Source of the DNA: Acanthamoeba castellanii str. Neff
Taxonomy: Eukaryota > Discosea > Longamoebia > Acanthamoebidae
Direction of reading: 5' to 3'
NCBI RefSeq assembly: GCF_000313135.1
Contig: NW_004457394.1
Span: 99,141 to 163,140 of the forward strand
DNA length: 64,000 bases
Shown here in pieces: positions 1-13,400 of this stretch (its first letter is position 1; each line of letters opens with the position of its first letter). The notes under the pieces are model-generated. The model did no database searches, was not told where the DNA came from, and was given only the letters and a program-made list of their open reading frames with translations. The position numbers and the translations under genes were made by a program.

Positions 1-2498
1 AGGCGAGGGCATGGTTGCGGTGGGCATGGAGGTGGTCGAGGGGCTGAGGTCCTTGCCGGCCGGAGCCGCGGGCACCGCCTTGGCCGGCGCGGGCGTAGTC
101 GACGTATCGACGACGTCGAGCTTCTCGCGCTTCCTTCGGTGATGATGGGCGCCGGCATCGGAGGCCTCCGCGACCTGCGCGCCGGCTGACGCAGACGAGG
201 CGCCGGGCAGACGGTCGTCGGCGGCGGCCTTGCGCTTCTGCGGACGCGCCGAGGAGAGGGCCAGGTTGGAGGGCAGCGGCGGTGTCCCTGTTGACACGGA
301 GGGCGTCCCCGCCGGCAACTCCGCAGCGACAGGTGTCGACACTGCTGACGCCGACGTTGATGAAGACACAGTCGGCACTGGCGCAGCCGGCGCCGGCGCC
401 GTTGCTGTGGCGGGCGGTGGGTGGCGCTTGGGCGGCGCTCCGCTGCCGCGCGCCGCCAGCTCCCTTTCTCGCTCCCTCTCCCTCTCCTTTGTGGTATCGC
501 GCTCGCGTTCGCGCTGGTCCTTGTCTCGGTCGGCAGCGGCCGAGGAGGCGGCGGACGCGGGCGGAGCACCGACGGGCTGCGACGGCGGCGGAGGCGAAGT
601 CGGCGGGACGGAGCCGCGGCCCTTGCTGCCGCTGCGGAGTGTGGGCGAGAAGGGCGGCGGCACTGTGGGCGACGAGAACTCAGGCCCGGGGAAGGTGCGC
701 GCCGTGCGGAAGTAGTCCACCTTGAGCTTACCTGCGCACACACACACGACACGCTTGAGGGCCGTGGCAGACGGAAGCAGGGCCAGTGAGGGGAGGGGTG
801 GGTACAGCTGCCGATGCGGACGCCCTGCATCATGTCGAGCGCCAGCTGGGCCTCCTCGGGCGCCGAGAAGGTGATCGAGGCGCACTGCTTCGACGCGTGA
901 ATGGCGACCGACTTCACCATGCCCCAGTCGTAGCACGCCTGCCACAATCGCCTGTCGTGTCGTGTCGTTGGTCGTGTCGTGTCGTGTCGTGTCGTGTAGT
1001 GTCGTGTCAGCTACTGGGGGCGAGACACAACGGAGACGTGGGAGGTTACCTCTCGGTCATGGTGTCGTCGAGACCACCGATCCAGAGCACCTTGCCGAAC
1101 TCCTGTCGGCCGAAACGGATCTCCAGCGGCAGGCAGCCGAGGAAGACCCCGTTCATGTGTGTCAGCGCGTCCACCGCCTCGTACACCGTCTATTGCACGT
1201 TTTGTTACACCACACACGACACACACATACCACACACACGACACACACCACGACACACACACACGCCAGAAAACGACGTAAGCACTCCACAACGCAGTTG
1301 CAACCCGTTCAGCTGACGTGCGAGAAGGTGAGTCCCACCTGGAAGTCGACAAAGCCCTGCTGGCGGCCGACGTTGATGTGCGGGCGGTCCGTGAGGGTGC
1401 CGAAGGCGCCGAACACGGCCTCGAGCGTGGCCGACGTCACCACCGTGTCGTCGATCGACCCCACCCACAGATGGCGGCTCGACTTGTGCCCTGCGTGTGT
1501 CGACAGGAAAAGGTTAGGTTTTAGCTTTCTGGGTTGGGCGGGCGGGTGGGAGAGGAGCGGGGTGGTGTACCGGCGGTGACGGGCAGAGCGAGGGTCTTGG
1601 GCTCCTCGTAGCGGATCTTGACGGCGCTCCAGTCGGGCTCGCCCTTCTCCACGTGGGGTCCGAGCGTGTTGATCACCGGCCTGGTGCGGCGGTTAGCGAC
1701 GTGTGTCGTGTCGTGTCGTTGGTCGTGTCGTGTCGTTGGTCGTGTCGTGTCGTTGGTCGTGTCGTGTCGTTGGTCGTGTCGTTGGTCGTTGGTCGTGTGC
1801 CGTGTTCGTACCGGAGGTGCTTACGGAGGTCCTTCTCCACCTCCTCCTTGGCCTCTTGCGCATCGCGTATGTGGGTGAAGAACACGAAGAGCGCATCTGT
1901 GGGGACGAGAGTCGTAAGGCCACAAGCGTGCGTGAGATTGGGTGCGTGGGTGGGGTTACCTTCGGCGGCGAAGAGGTGCTCGTTGACGTAGGTGACGCTG
2001 CCAAAGGGGGAGAAGAGCTTGATGAGGCTGTCGTGGAGCTCGCGCATGTCGACGTCACCGGTACTCGCGCTGCCTCCCGATCTCCTGCCGCTGCGGCTGC
2101 CCTCGCGTCGGCTGCCACTGGTGCTGGTGCTGCTCTCTTCGCGGCTGCTGCTCGAATCGGCCGGCCGTCGGTCGAGGTGGGCAGTCGCCGCCTTCAGCCC
2201 TTCCACAACCACGATCCTGCATGTTTGCATCGATCCGACGTGTAAGCAGATGCGGCGATGAAAGAAGGAGGAGCGGCAGGCATATACCTGGAGGGCAAGG
2301 ATTTGAACTCCTGTTGTGTTTTATGTTCTTGAAGGAGGGCCTGTGCAGAGGAGGGAAGATTGGATGAGGAAAAAAAGAGAATCCGGGGGGGGCGTTCAAT
2401 CTCAAAATCGCGAGCATGTGGCAGCAAAAAGAACAACAATCACTCATGCAAGCTAAGGTGGACGGAACCTCAAAGAGAAACTCATCCTCATCCTCCAT
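1..2498 (-). CDS. Multi-RRM RNA-binding protein (Spen-like), C-terminus off the left edge
   Basis: Reading leftwards from the ATG at 2498, a short first exon (2498-2469, acidic MEDEDEFLFE) joins an exon at 2340-2288 and then an exon from about 2222. The exon ends have GT/AG borders and keep frame. At least three RRM folds follow: RIVVVEGL...DALFVFFTHI (about 2220-1820), HLWVGSIDD...GFVDFQV (about 1480-1110) and KVLWIGGLDD...CASITFSAP (about 1110-850). After these comes a long Pro/Ser/Thr/Ala-rich and RE-repeat tail running off the edge. Tandem RRMs followed by low complexity fit the Spen/RBM15 type of nuclear RNA-binding protein; the SPOC domain that would settle it would lie outside the window. 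Introns carry TGTCG repeats (960-1006, 1200-1262, 1700-1800). Exon borders past the first three are approximate. Confidence 0.7.
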
Positions 2499-5400
2499 GG
2501 CCGTTCAATGTGTTGCGTTCCTCTTTTTGTCTTTTTATTATTATTTTTTTCCACAACATTACTTTTTGTGCCCCAATGGGAAAAGAGAAAATGGTACTGG
2601 AAATTGAAGGAAATTGGCGTTTATTGTTGCGACGAGTTGCGGGCGCAGCTTGTCCTGAGCCGGGTGCGCGGCCAAGAGTCTGGTCCGCGAGGAGGTGCAC
2701 GCCCACCTGATGGTGGTGGTCCCCACACGCGCACACACGCAAGTGAAGCGAGTCGCGAAGAGAGAAGAAAAGAATGGAAGAGAGAGAGAGAGAGAGAGAG
2801 AGGGAGAGGTCATGAATCAGGCCGGACCAACACGTCAGCATTGGAATGCATCACTCGTGAGCAGAGGCGCCACACATCAGGGGGCCGTGAATGGTCTCAA
2901 TTGCGAATCCACCAAACTCGGGGGAAAGCGCAAGGCGTTATGGGGCATCACCTCCATGACCGAGAGAAAGAAGAGAGAAAGAGGAGATAGGGCAGAGAAG
3001 AGAGAGGAGGAAGTACAACGGCCGGTGGCGACCAGTAGCAGTCGAGCAGCAGAGGCAGTAGCACGCGAGCACCAAGAGAGAGCCAGAGAGAGACGGCGAT
3101 AATATGCAGTGATACACAAAGATCACGCGCGTTATGTGTGGTGACACTAATGACAAAAAATGATAATAATAAATTATAAGCGCCATCATGCACACCGCAG
3201 GAATGAATGAACTGACCAACCAAAACGAATTGGGTGTGTCAGGCGCGCGCAAAACGAAAACACGAGAGAGGGGAGATGAACCATCTTGACCTGCAGACGA
3301 CGACCGAACAGAGGCGCGCCGAGAGAGGTCGAAGAAGAGCCCACACACGAGGGGAGAGACGAAAAGATCGATCGCCGGCGAAAGACAGCGCGACGACGAG
3401 CCTCGAGGATTTGGAGGCGCCGTACGAGCACCGTTGGGTGGGTTCGGTCGAAGGAACGACGACGGTGACCAGTCCGAGAGATCTGAATACGAACGGGAGG
3501 AACGAGCACGGGGGGTGGACGTGTGGCGACGAAGGAGTAGAGGAGGAAGAGCGAAGAGCGGAAGAAGAAGAAGGAGACGTAATGGCGGAGGTGGCGAACG
3601 AGACGTGGAAGAATGGATATATAGATGACGGTCGTGCATCAACGGATAATAACTGGTATGCGGAAGATATAGAAGAGTGGGATCGATAGATGAGATGGGA
3701 AAATAACGAGCGGGGGATGACGTAGGGATGGTAATGGGGTCGACTGTAAGCTGCTCGACTCGAAGCGCAGATTCGGAAACGCGAGTTCAGCTGTGATTGA
3801 TAGCTAGCTATGTCGCACGACGACGAAACGATCGCGTGAAGCAATGTGGGGGGGCGGAAGAGAAGGAGAGGTGATATTCGAATAGAGATTGGGTAGCGTA
3901 TGGGATCGCGAGATCTCGAAGGCGCGCTAAGTGCGGCTCGGGGATAGCTGAAGAGTTTCTGCGCGTTGCTGACTGAAGGACGAAGAGGGAGAAGAAGAAA
4001 CGAGGAGAAGACGGAACGGAGGATGAGAAGGAAAAGAGGAGAGAAAAGGGAAGCGAAAGGGAGAGTAGGAGAAGGATGGAGTGTGCGTTGTCCAACGGGG
4101 CGGTGGTCTCTCTTTCTATTTCTGCACAACGTGAAGTGGATGGTTAAGAACGGCTCAGCTGAAGGCAAAGAGGGAGGAAAGGTGTACCTTTCGCTGTCGC
4201 CCATGGTCGAGTCCGATCGATCGCGTCTAGGATGTCCTATTTGGCCTACACCCCCAGACCCGAACCGGTAGAATTGCTTGCGCCACACTCTTCTCTCCCT
4301 CCAATCCAAGGCCTTCTCTAATCTCTAACTCGCGTCTCGATCGAGGGGAGGATGCGCAAAGGGGTGGTGGGGCGTGCGAATTGGGCCGCGAGACGGACGT
4401 GGTCGGGTGAACGGGGGGCGAGAGTGGTGCACGGTGGTGGTCCCCAAGAGCGGTGCGAGCGAAACCCTAGGAGTGCGCGGAGCCGAAGGAAAGGGAACGA
4501 GCGAGCGGAGCGATGGTGGGTCGGTGAAGGGAACGTGCGAGATAAAGGAGCTGGCACGCTGGCGGGACCCGCTGAGGCGAGGTGGCTTGAACACGATGTC
4601 GCGTTCGGGAGGGAGTGACTGCGCGGGACCTAGAGATGCTGCGAAGAGGGGGAACGATGGCGTGGAGAACCGAACGGATGGGAATGGATGGGAACCCGAT
4701 GCGAGTCCATGGACGCTGGAGCCTTCGAAAGATGCCAACCTGGAGATCGCGAGCCGGGGTCGATGGGCCTAGATGGGAATGTACGGAACACGGACCGAGC
4801 TGCTCTGAGAATCGCGGACGTGTGATCGATACGTATCTGCTGAAAATCTGGCCAGGCCGTTGGATGGAGTCGAGCTGCGGATGGACGCGGGATGCTTCGC
4901 GTGCGTATATGCCGGGAGTAGGGACTGGAGACGCGAAACAGAGCTGCTGATCTGTAGCGCGAGACGAAAGGGAGAGATGGCAGGGGACTTCTCGACGCGG
5001 TGTAGCAGTAGAGGCGGTTAGGTGATCGACGAGACTGTCTGCTCAAGGCGAACCTTGCGATCAGCCCTCTCCTATCAAACGCGCGAACGGCTGAAATCTG
5101 GGATGACCCGAGATCGAGGACCTCCAATCGGATCGAGATGACTACCGTCTGAGGCTTGTCCTGTGTCGGGGTCGCGTCGTGTCGTGTGGTGGGGCAGGGA
5201 GGGGACGGGCTCGTTCAGTTACACGAAGATGGGCGAAGAGGTTGGGGAAGGGGAGTCGTTTGGCTGCTGTCGTCGCCCGTTCATCATCTTGTCTGAGGCC
5301 ATTATCGAGCTTCTGTTGAATGATCAACTATTAGCCCAGCTCATTCGAGGAATTGTGGAGAGCGTGATGTTTGGTGAAATCGGCAGAGGTGAATTATTAC

Positions 5401-5972
5401 CTCTTGATGCTATCGGTGTAGATTACCGCAGGTTGGTTGGGTTGTTGCTTGTTGCTTGGTTGTTGTAGGTTGTGATGCTGGTCTGCTGGCCAGAAGTCTT
5501 CTTTGGCGGTTGGAAAGGTGCGATTTTTCTGCGAGTCTTTTCGCCTCTGATTGGCCCGACTTGTGTGCGTCGACAGTGGGAGATTGGGATCTCGCAATAA
5601 AAACTGCTCGCTTTTCAAAGTCAGCACAGAAATACTAAAATTCCATACATTCCCAACATTCGGGGGGACCTCTCTGGTTCGAACCCCGTCACAACGACCA
5701 AAATTCGCTATTTTTTTTCAAGCCGCACCCGAATTTGGCCCGCGTGGCGGTTGGAAAGTCTTTCTTATGGTTACTCTACAGTAACTCCGCGCAGTAACAC
5801 GTCCGGTTGCGTGGGAGCACGGTGTGTCTAGCACGGATGCGATATGGCCATCCCTGCCCAAACTTGGACCGAAGGTTGGGACACCTGTGCGATCCATAAG
5901 ATGCCGGGCACTTCAGCCTCTGTGCTCAGGTGGGTTAATGATATCCGACCTTGTAAGTGAGAACTTATTGAC
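2499..5972. other. Gene-free, purine-rich stretch; possible first exon only
   Basis: I recognise no protein family in these 3.5 kb. From about 2760 to 4300 the plus strand is dominated by GA-rich sequence, including a perfect (GA)n run at 2781-2806, which leaves long stop-poor but compositionally trivial frames on the minus strand. One plausible coding fragment is a minus-strand ATG at 5302 opening MASDKMMNGRRQQPNDSP and ending at a GTGTAA donor near 5225, but I could not follow it into a convincing second exon. A GGTTCGAACC string near 5673 is tRNA B-box-like without a foldable tRNA around it. The rest looks like promoter, 5' UTR or intergenic DNA. Confidence 0.4.
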
Positions 5973-7198
5973 TTAAAAAAGGTGCTCTCCGCCTACAAAG
6001 GTCCTGTTTTGTGTCCTTTCTGGTGGTGTCATGGTAGCCTGTGGCCGACTCCGGTCGAGTCCAGGCGACGAGCACTCCGTTGTTCCCTCGCAGCTCACAC
6101 TCACGCAGTACTCAGGCAGAACGGGGGTGGCAGAAGAAGGAGAAGAAGAGGGAGTGTAGCGAAGATGCCAGCTGGCCGTGTGCAGCCGGTCTGGGCGTTG
6201 CGGCGCTGAATCCGCCTCGCTCCATCGGCGTTGCGGCGTTTGGTGACCCATTTTTACCCACCCGGCTGGGTCGCGGTCATGGTCGGCCGGAGGGCAGGAA
6301 CGAGGGGACATCGACATGGAAGATGTTGCTGGCGGCGGTGGCACTCGCCCGCTGCCGCGGGGTCCGCCGCTCGACGATGATGCGGCGAAGGAGGTGGAGA
6401 TCGATGGCGATGACATCGATGACTGCGAGGTCGGGGCCGATGCTCTACGAGCTGCGGGCAGAGGGGTGGCGGAGGGCAAAGCGAAAGAGGGAGAGGCGGA
6501 TGAGGGAAAGAAGATCGGAGCGATGTGGGTGTAGTGCATCGAGTTCTCGGAGCGCTTGCCCAGCCGACGCGATCCCACGAAGGGAAAAGTGCGCTTGACC
6601 AGCTTGCCGAACACGCTCCGGTTGGCCATCTCGAGCGCGCGCTGCTCGCAGAAGGCAGCGTACTCGTGGTATACCGCGGCCTTGGACACCGAGCCATCTG
6701 GACGCCGCGCATAGCTGGCCCTGAGCCTGGACGATGATGCCATCACCATCACCACCCGAACCGGAGAAGAAAAGAGGAAAATAAGAAATCGAGTAAGTAC
6801 ACCACCTTCATCTGGTATCTGGTGTCTGCTATGCGTGCCCCGCGGATGCCATGATGGCCATCGCGCAGATAGCGATGCCATCCCCCAATATCATGAAATC
6901 AATCATGTACATCACCGCGTCCAATAAATCAAATCGATTGCATCAGCCATGGATTGGGGGTCGTGGTTTGGTGGATGCCACATGTAAATCGTGTGCCGAG
7001 GGTGGTGGGATGATGGCTCGGCATCACCCCGATGGCGACGGTGGCGATGATGATTGCATCAATCAATCCGGGGGGCGGTGGGGAGGGTAGCACAACGTAC
7101 CACTCGACGACGATGGGCTGGGCATCGTCCTTGCCAGTGACGAATCGAGTGACCGGCGGGATCTGGTCCGTCATCCGTTCCAAGGTGCTCGCACTCAA
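5973..7198 (-). CDS. RFX-type winged-helix DNA-binding protein
   Basis: There are two exons: 7198-7101, and 6726 to the TAA at 5973. The intron (7100-6727, GTACGT...CCAG) splits a Trp codon. Splicing places VVEW directly before LRASYARRPDGSVSKAAVY, and the frame continues through HEYAAFCEQ, FGKLVKRTFPFVGSRRLG and HYTHI. That is the order of the RFX DNA-binding domain: W-L at the start, Y..Y..FC, F-G-K-L, the RRLG wing, and a closing YxxI-like motif. RFX proteins bind X-box DNA, with roles in ciliary genes in animals and cell-cycle or stress genes in fungi and amoebae. After the domain the protein is Ser/Pro/Ala-rich, with no visible dimerisation domain. Length is about 283 aa. The last about 100 residues are low complexity and could include an unspliced intron. 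The start at 7198 is the first ATG in frame. Confidence 0.75.
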
Positions 7199-7510
7199 CT
7201 AACAACCCACCAACCAACTGAGCAAGCAGCCAAATGGCTCGCTGTTAAGTTGAAATTCCTCGTCGGGAAGGCCGATCTGGCGAGCTAATCTTGGCTCGGT
7301 GTGTGGTTGGTCTAACTGGGCTCAACTGTGGCAGGAGGCCAAATTCGATGGAACTTTCCCCAATCAACCAAGAAGAAGCCTGAACTTGCCCCTGAAATAG
7401 ACCCACTTTTCTCCATTTGTTGGCCTGGTATGTAACGGCGGCCTGCGCCGTTCTTTTTCGAATCCAGGCCAGGTGGTGGTGCCGCCTTTTAGATAGGCGT
7501 TGTGACTCTG
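7199..7510. promoter_or_regulatory. Intergenic region upstream of the RFX gene
   Basis: This lies between the stop of the reductase gene (7511) and the RFX start codon (7198), both genes running leftwards, so it holds the 3' UTR of one and the promoter of the other. No repeat or coding signal is recognisable, and the frames present are short and unlike any family I know. Confidence 0.3.
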
Positions 7511-10355
7511 CTACGCTGAAGCCAGGCACTCCGTCACCAGCCAACGAAAATAATTGTGTATGATTGTGCGGTCCATGGGCGGACACTCGATCCCGCTCCC
7601 CTGCAACGCTCTACAACGATGATGATGGAGCACAGAGTACCATTCATGAGTGGTGCATGGGGGGGAAGGAAATCGAAGAGCAAAGAACGAAGAAGAGCGG
7701 AGACAGAGAGAAAGAGATGGCTTACCTGAGCGTGTGGGCACAGCTGTACTCCTTGGCCCGGAACGGCAGCGCGCTGCCCTGGAAGTATGACCGCAGCGAT
7801 ACCAGCGCCGGACACCTCCTTTCCTCCTCTACTCCATCTTCGTCTTCATTTTCCGTTCTCCTTTCCTTCTTCGTCCCCCGCCGCGTCTTCTTCTCTTTCT
7901 TTGTTCGTTTTTGCTTGCTCTTCGCTTTCTTCTTCTCTTCGTTCTTCTCGCCCTGGCGTCCGGTTCGCTTCGTGTTGTCGACAGCGCGCATGAGGCGTCG
8001 CTGCCACTCGTCGTAGGGGAGGCCCTCGAGTTCGCCCTCGTGGCCGAAGCTCAGTAGGTGGTCCACCACCTCGCCCCACAGCAGGAAGCTCCCCCGCCGC
8101 GCGTGGTTGTAGTTCACGAAGTGGTACGTCGCCACCGCGCCAGCGCCATCGCCATCGTCGGCCTCGCCGCTCAGGCCCTGCTGGCGGAGGCTGAGGTGCA
8201 CAATGGCGCGAACGACAAAGTCCACCGGGGCGAGGTTCATGCCCGTGGTAGAGGAGTCCTTCTCCGCCGAGGGCAGTGGGTAGGCTCCCAGCTGAAACAC
8301 GCCGCACAGGAACCTGGTGTCATCGTCGTTGTTAAGCACGACACGACACACGACACACGACACACGACACACGACACACGACACACGACACACAAGGAGA
8401 GGGTACAGGAAGACAAAGTCATCGGTGTTGGAGTGGCCGGTGCGTGAGTGGCCGGATATGGTGCCCGGGCGGTAGACGCGCGCTCGAAGGCCGCGGTCCG
8501 CTGCCGCTCGCACCAACCGCTCTGCCACCCACTTGCTCTGCCTGCACTCCAGCCTTAGCTGCATGCGTGTGTCGTGTCGTTGGTCGTGTCGTGTCGTTGG
8601 TCGTGTCGTTGGTCGTGTCGTTGGTCGTGTCGTGTCTGATGATTACAGTACCCATAGCCGGTGAGGTGGTGAGGGTCGATGGTGGCGAGGTCGACATCCT
8701 CGGGGTGCGCCACCGCGTCGGGGTTTGACAGGACACTCATCGTCGACACGTAATGGAAGGCGACCCCGGCGTCCGACGTGCGCTGCCGGCCGGCGCACGC
8801 CAGCCGCAGCATCTCGAGCGTGCCGTCCACGTTGCTCGACTTGAGCGCCTGGTAGGAGTGCACGCCTGCGACGTGCCACGTCAGCTTGGGCGGCGGTGGT
8901 GGTCAAAGCGAAAGCGACGGGGCTTGACGCGGGCTTACCGTTGACCCAGGCGGCGCAGTGGTATATGGCGTCGAGTTCGTTCGTGAGTCGGTCGTAGACG
9001 GCCGGCGGCAAGCCTAGCCGAGGCTTGCACAGATCGCCCGCCAGCTGCAGTACGCCACGACGCGCACGACACACGCACGGCACGGCACACGGCACACACG
9101 GCACACACGACACACGACAGTTGGTTTTGTGTCATCTGTGCAGCGCTGCGCTGCAGAACAGACGTACGGGAGCGATCCCCGCTGGCGTGGAGTCGTCCCA
9201 CAGGTCGTAGAAGCGCAAGGCGGCGTCGACGCGCAGTGCCGCCTCCTCGTCGCTGCTGGCCCTCACCAAGCAGTACACCTGGTAACAGCGAATTAAATTA
9301 AATTAAAGTACATAATAATTGAAGGCTGAACAATGAAATCAATGCAAATAGAAATATATCAATAAATAAATAATAGATAAATACATAAATAAATGTAGGT
9401 ACCAGAATGTCGTCTTCTTGCTCGAGCAGTTCGGCGAGGAGGAAAGCCCCAAGGAAGCCCGTGGCGCCGGTGAGCAGCACCCGCTTGGGAGACGAGGCGG
9501 GCTTCCCAGAAGCCAGCGGCCCGGATGATGGCGAAAAGGGTACGATGTCATCGGGGAGCGTGGTCTCGGCGTCCCAGTCGATGGTGGTGGTGGTGGAGGA
9601 CGATGACGACGCCGGGACTGCGAGAGAAGACGCCGATGAAGTGGAGGCCGTCTTCGATGAAGGCGAAGGCGAGTGCGACTGCAGGAATCGGATGACGTCA
9701 TCCAACCGGGCGCTCTCGCCATAGAGCATCGCCGCCGGCACTTCGACTCCGAACTTGTCCTTCACCGCCGACAGCAGACGCACGGCTGCACCGTTCACCA
9801 CCGACAGTGCACACGCCACACACGCCACACATCGCACCGCACACGCCGCACACATCAGCGGGGGTGAACTGTGAAGGCTTGGGACAGTGATGGTGATGTA
9901 CGTGCCTGACAGAGAGTCGCCGCCGATCTGGAAGAAGCTCTTTTTCTTGAGACTCGCAGCGGCGCTGGTGACGCCGCCATGCGACGGGCGGCCGCCCGCG
10001 TCGTCGTCGCCCTGGGAGAGCACGCGGTCGACCACTTCGATGAACCGGGCTTCGGCGTCGAGCCGGTCGCAGAGGGCGGTGAGGGCCGGGCGGTAGTCGC
10101 GCTGCACGGCGTGTCGCTTGAGCTTCTGGGTGGACGTGAGGCGGCCGTTGGCGTCGGTGAACGGCTCGGGCTCGAGCAGCAGGCCCTTGGGCACCTCGTA
10201 GGGCTGCAGCTGCGCGTTCATCCCGAGAACGGCGAACTCGTACAGAAGGTGGTCGACCACCAGCGGGTTCTGGCACAGCAGCCGGGGGTCCGCCAGCTCC
10301 TCGGCTGACTGAAACAGTGTGTTGTGTGTGTGTGTGTGTTGTGTGTGTGTGTGTG

Positions 10356-10404
<49 letters not shown>

Positions 10405-13400
10405 CAAGAAGAGCACAAAAAAAGCATGGTGAGCTGTGCGTCTCAAAGCCGTACCCAGGCCCACGTTTTCTGTTTTGGCCCACTCGAGCAGAACGTCAAG
10501 GTTGGGCACCACAACGGCCACCAAATACGACCTAAGGTGAAGAAGAGAAAGAGTCAGAGCGTCACGGGTTGGGAGTTGCTGGGAGTTTAAGGAGGCGCAC
10601 ACACCGCAGAGAGTCGCCCCACACGAAGAGCTGGCGACGTAGCGGCTGGCCCCAAACACACCTTCGAGCCGCTCGGGGCTGTGCCGAAAGGGGGGGGGAG
10701 ACCGAAGGGCAGCGGGTGGGGTGGAGTGAGAAGTTTGCCACCACATTTGCTCGGTGACTTGATGCGTACGCGATGAACTCGCCCTGGGCGAGCTTGAACA
10801 TGTGCTTCTTGCGATCGATGATGACCATCTGCTTGCCCCGCTGTTCGCCCACGTCGCCCGTGTGGAACCACCCCTCGGCATCGAAGCTGTCATCCGATCT
10901 GCGCGCGCGCATAGGAGTTAAAAGTTAGGTAGGTTATGCTCAACAGAAAGAACGAAAGCGAAAGGGGAAAGAGCGAAGTTGGTACTTTTGCTTCCAGTAG
11001 CCCAGGGCCATCGCGGGCGAGCGCACGCAGATCTCGCCCCGCGGGTAGGGGGAGTCAGTGATGCGATACCCGAGCTCTTCAGCGTCGATCAGCTTCACCT
11101 CTGTGCGAGAGCAAAGAATGGAGGGTCAGGAGCAGCGGCTGGATGGGTGGGTGGAAGGCCAAAGGGACGACGTGCCCACGGAGCCGGTCACGTTTCCCTC
11201 GGTCATGATGCCGGCAGTCTCAGTGGTGCCGTACCCGTTGAAGACCATACACTGAAAGCACCTGCCACCAACCACCCAGTAAGCCGACCATCCGTGCGTG
11301 TCGTGCCTCGTGTGTGTGTGTGCGTGTGTGTGTGTGTGTGTGAGTGCGTGTGTGGTGTGTGTGTGTGTGACTGTGGTGTTGCGTGGCGTACTTGTCCAGA
11401 AATTGGAGAACGGAGGGTGAGGTCGGTGCGCCGCCGGTCACTAGAACCGCGACCCGGCCGCCGAGCAGCTTCGAGAACTGCCGCAGCACGAGCCTCTCCA
11501 CCTCGGCCTCCGTGTCGCCTTCGTCCTCCACCGGCGTCAGATATCGCGCATAGACGCCCTCCTCTTCTTCGCCTCCCTCTCCGCCTTTTCCCGCCTCTTC
11601 TTCGCCCGTTGTCTCGGGCTCGTCTGTTGGCTGCAGTGACGCCAGCTGGCGCTGTCGGAGGCGAGACAGGGCCGCGGCGAGCGCCTTCTTGTATTCGTTG
11701 TGGATGGCGTTGAAGAGCCGCGGCGTCGACGACAGCACCGTAGGCCGGAGGATCGCCAAGTCCTCGAACATCACATCTCCAATCTGTCGTGTGCGTGTCG
11801 TGTGTGTCGTGTGTGTCGTGTGCGTCGTGTGCGTGTCGTGTGTCGTATGTCGTGTCGTGTGTGTCGTGTGGCGAGTGAGCAGGTGGTGAAGGGAAGAAAA
11901 ATGGGTGGGGTGAAGGCGTACGCCACTCGCCAGCCCGATCCGTCCACCGAACTGGATGGCCACCATCACCGACCGTCGCGGCGACGTGTGGGCCAGAGGA
12001 GCAAACGAGTAACCCACCAGCGGCCGCAGACTCGCTGCGGTGGTGGGCGAAGAAGTGGTTAGAAGAGAGGGGGGGTTCATCACATGGTGCCTGCAGAGGT
12101 TGTGGAACGGCGCAACACAAGAGCGGTGCAGTCAGCGCTTACAGTGGCTCTGGGATATGGAGTGACGCCAGCCGCCGTCACTGTGCATCACCCCTGGTGA
12201 ACAAAGGCCAACTTCAGGTTAGCTGGGCGACGGGAATTGCTGCGCATGCGATGATGATGATGCCGATGATGCTGATAGTGATGGTACCCTTGGGCTGGCC
12301 GGTGCTCCCGCTGGTGTAGATGATCGAGAAGAGGTCCATGGGCTCGGTGAACACGATGTTGTACTGGTCGCCCTCGTACTGCAGCTCTCCCGAGTCGTAG
12401 CGCTCCTTGCCCTCCGCCTCGAGGTCCGACATTCGCAGTAGCGCCACGCCCTCAGCCGAACCCTGCTTGACGCCAGATATTAACGCTAATATTAATTGCC
12501 ATAATATATATATATATATAAATAATAGGTCCTACCAGCAAATGCGTGTCGATTGGCGAAGGGTCCATTTGAATGACGACCGCGAGCGCCGGACATTCCT
12601 TTCGGAGCTCCAGGAACCGGTGGACGTACTTGGCCTCGCACACCACCACCTTGGCTGCAGTTGATCCGAGGCACACCACAAAACGCGTGGCACGCACATG
12701 CACCACCGCACGCACCGCCGCACACGCACCGCCGCACACCATTGCACACTCTCGCGGGTGAGCTGACACTGCGAGAAAGGGGCTTCGGGTTGGTTGTGAG
12801 AAAGGGGGGGCGGACCGCCTGTTTCCTGCAGGATCTGCTTGATCGCGGCGTCGTCGAAGGCGACGTGCACGGGAATGGTCACGATCGATTTGAAGATGGC
12901 CGCGTAGTCGGCCACGAACCACTCCACGCGATTTCCGCCGCAGATGATCATCATCTCCCTCTGTCGACAACGCCATGTGAGCACGACACGCACGCACGCA
13001 CGCACGCACACACGACACGACACGCACATACGACCGAGCAAAACTGTAGAGGAGGCCGTACAGGCTGGATGAGACGAAGCAGGGCGGCGCCGAAGTGGAG
13101 GGCGCGATGGTGGACCTCCGCGTAGGTGGTCCAGGTGAATCGGTTGGCCAGCTGGGTCGGTCTGCCGTCGTCGTCCCGAGCCAGCACCTGCCTGTGCCCC
13201 AGCAGCGGCCGGCCAGCGAACCCTTCGAACGCTCGCCTGACCATGGAGCGAGAACACATGTGCTCAATCATCATTGACAACAGCCTTTCGCCATAGAAAT
13301 ATATGAATATATTCTGAATGTTACCTGAGGCATTGGGCAATGCAGCCGCCTTTCAATGTACACCGCTCGATGGAGTATTGGTGCTCTACGCGCCATTATG

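Noticed and set aside
3239..4309. 356-codon minus-strand open frame
   Set aside because: Composed of Ser/Arg/Leu low complexity produced by a GA-rich strand, with no family signal and equally open frames beside it.
5660..5720. tRNA-like GGTTCGAACC followed by a T-run
   Set aside because: The T-stem does not pair on either strand and no A box or acceptor stem is present at the right distance.
5840..5946. 5S rRNA-like phrase (GATATGGCCATCCC...GATATCC)
   Set aside because: Only the ends resemble 5S. The internal control region and helices do not match, so similarity is probably chance.
10319..10402. CRISPR-like or regulatory repeat in TG-rich tract
   Set aside because: It is a simple (TG)n microsatellite inside an intron, without spacers.
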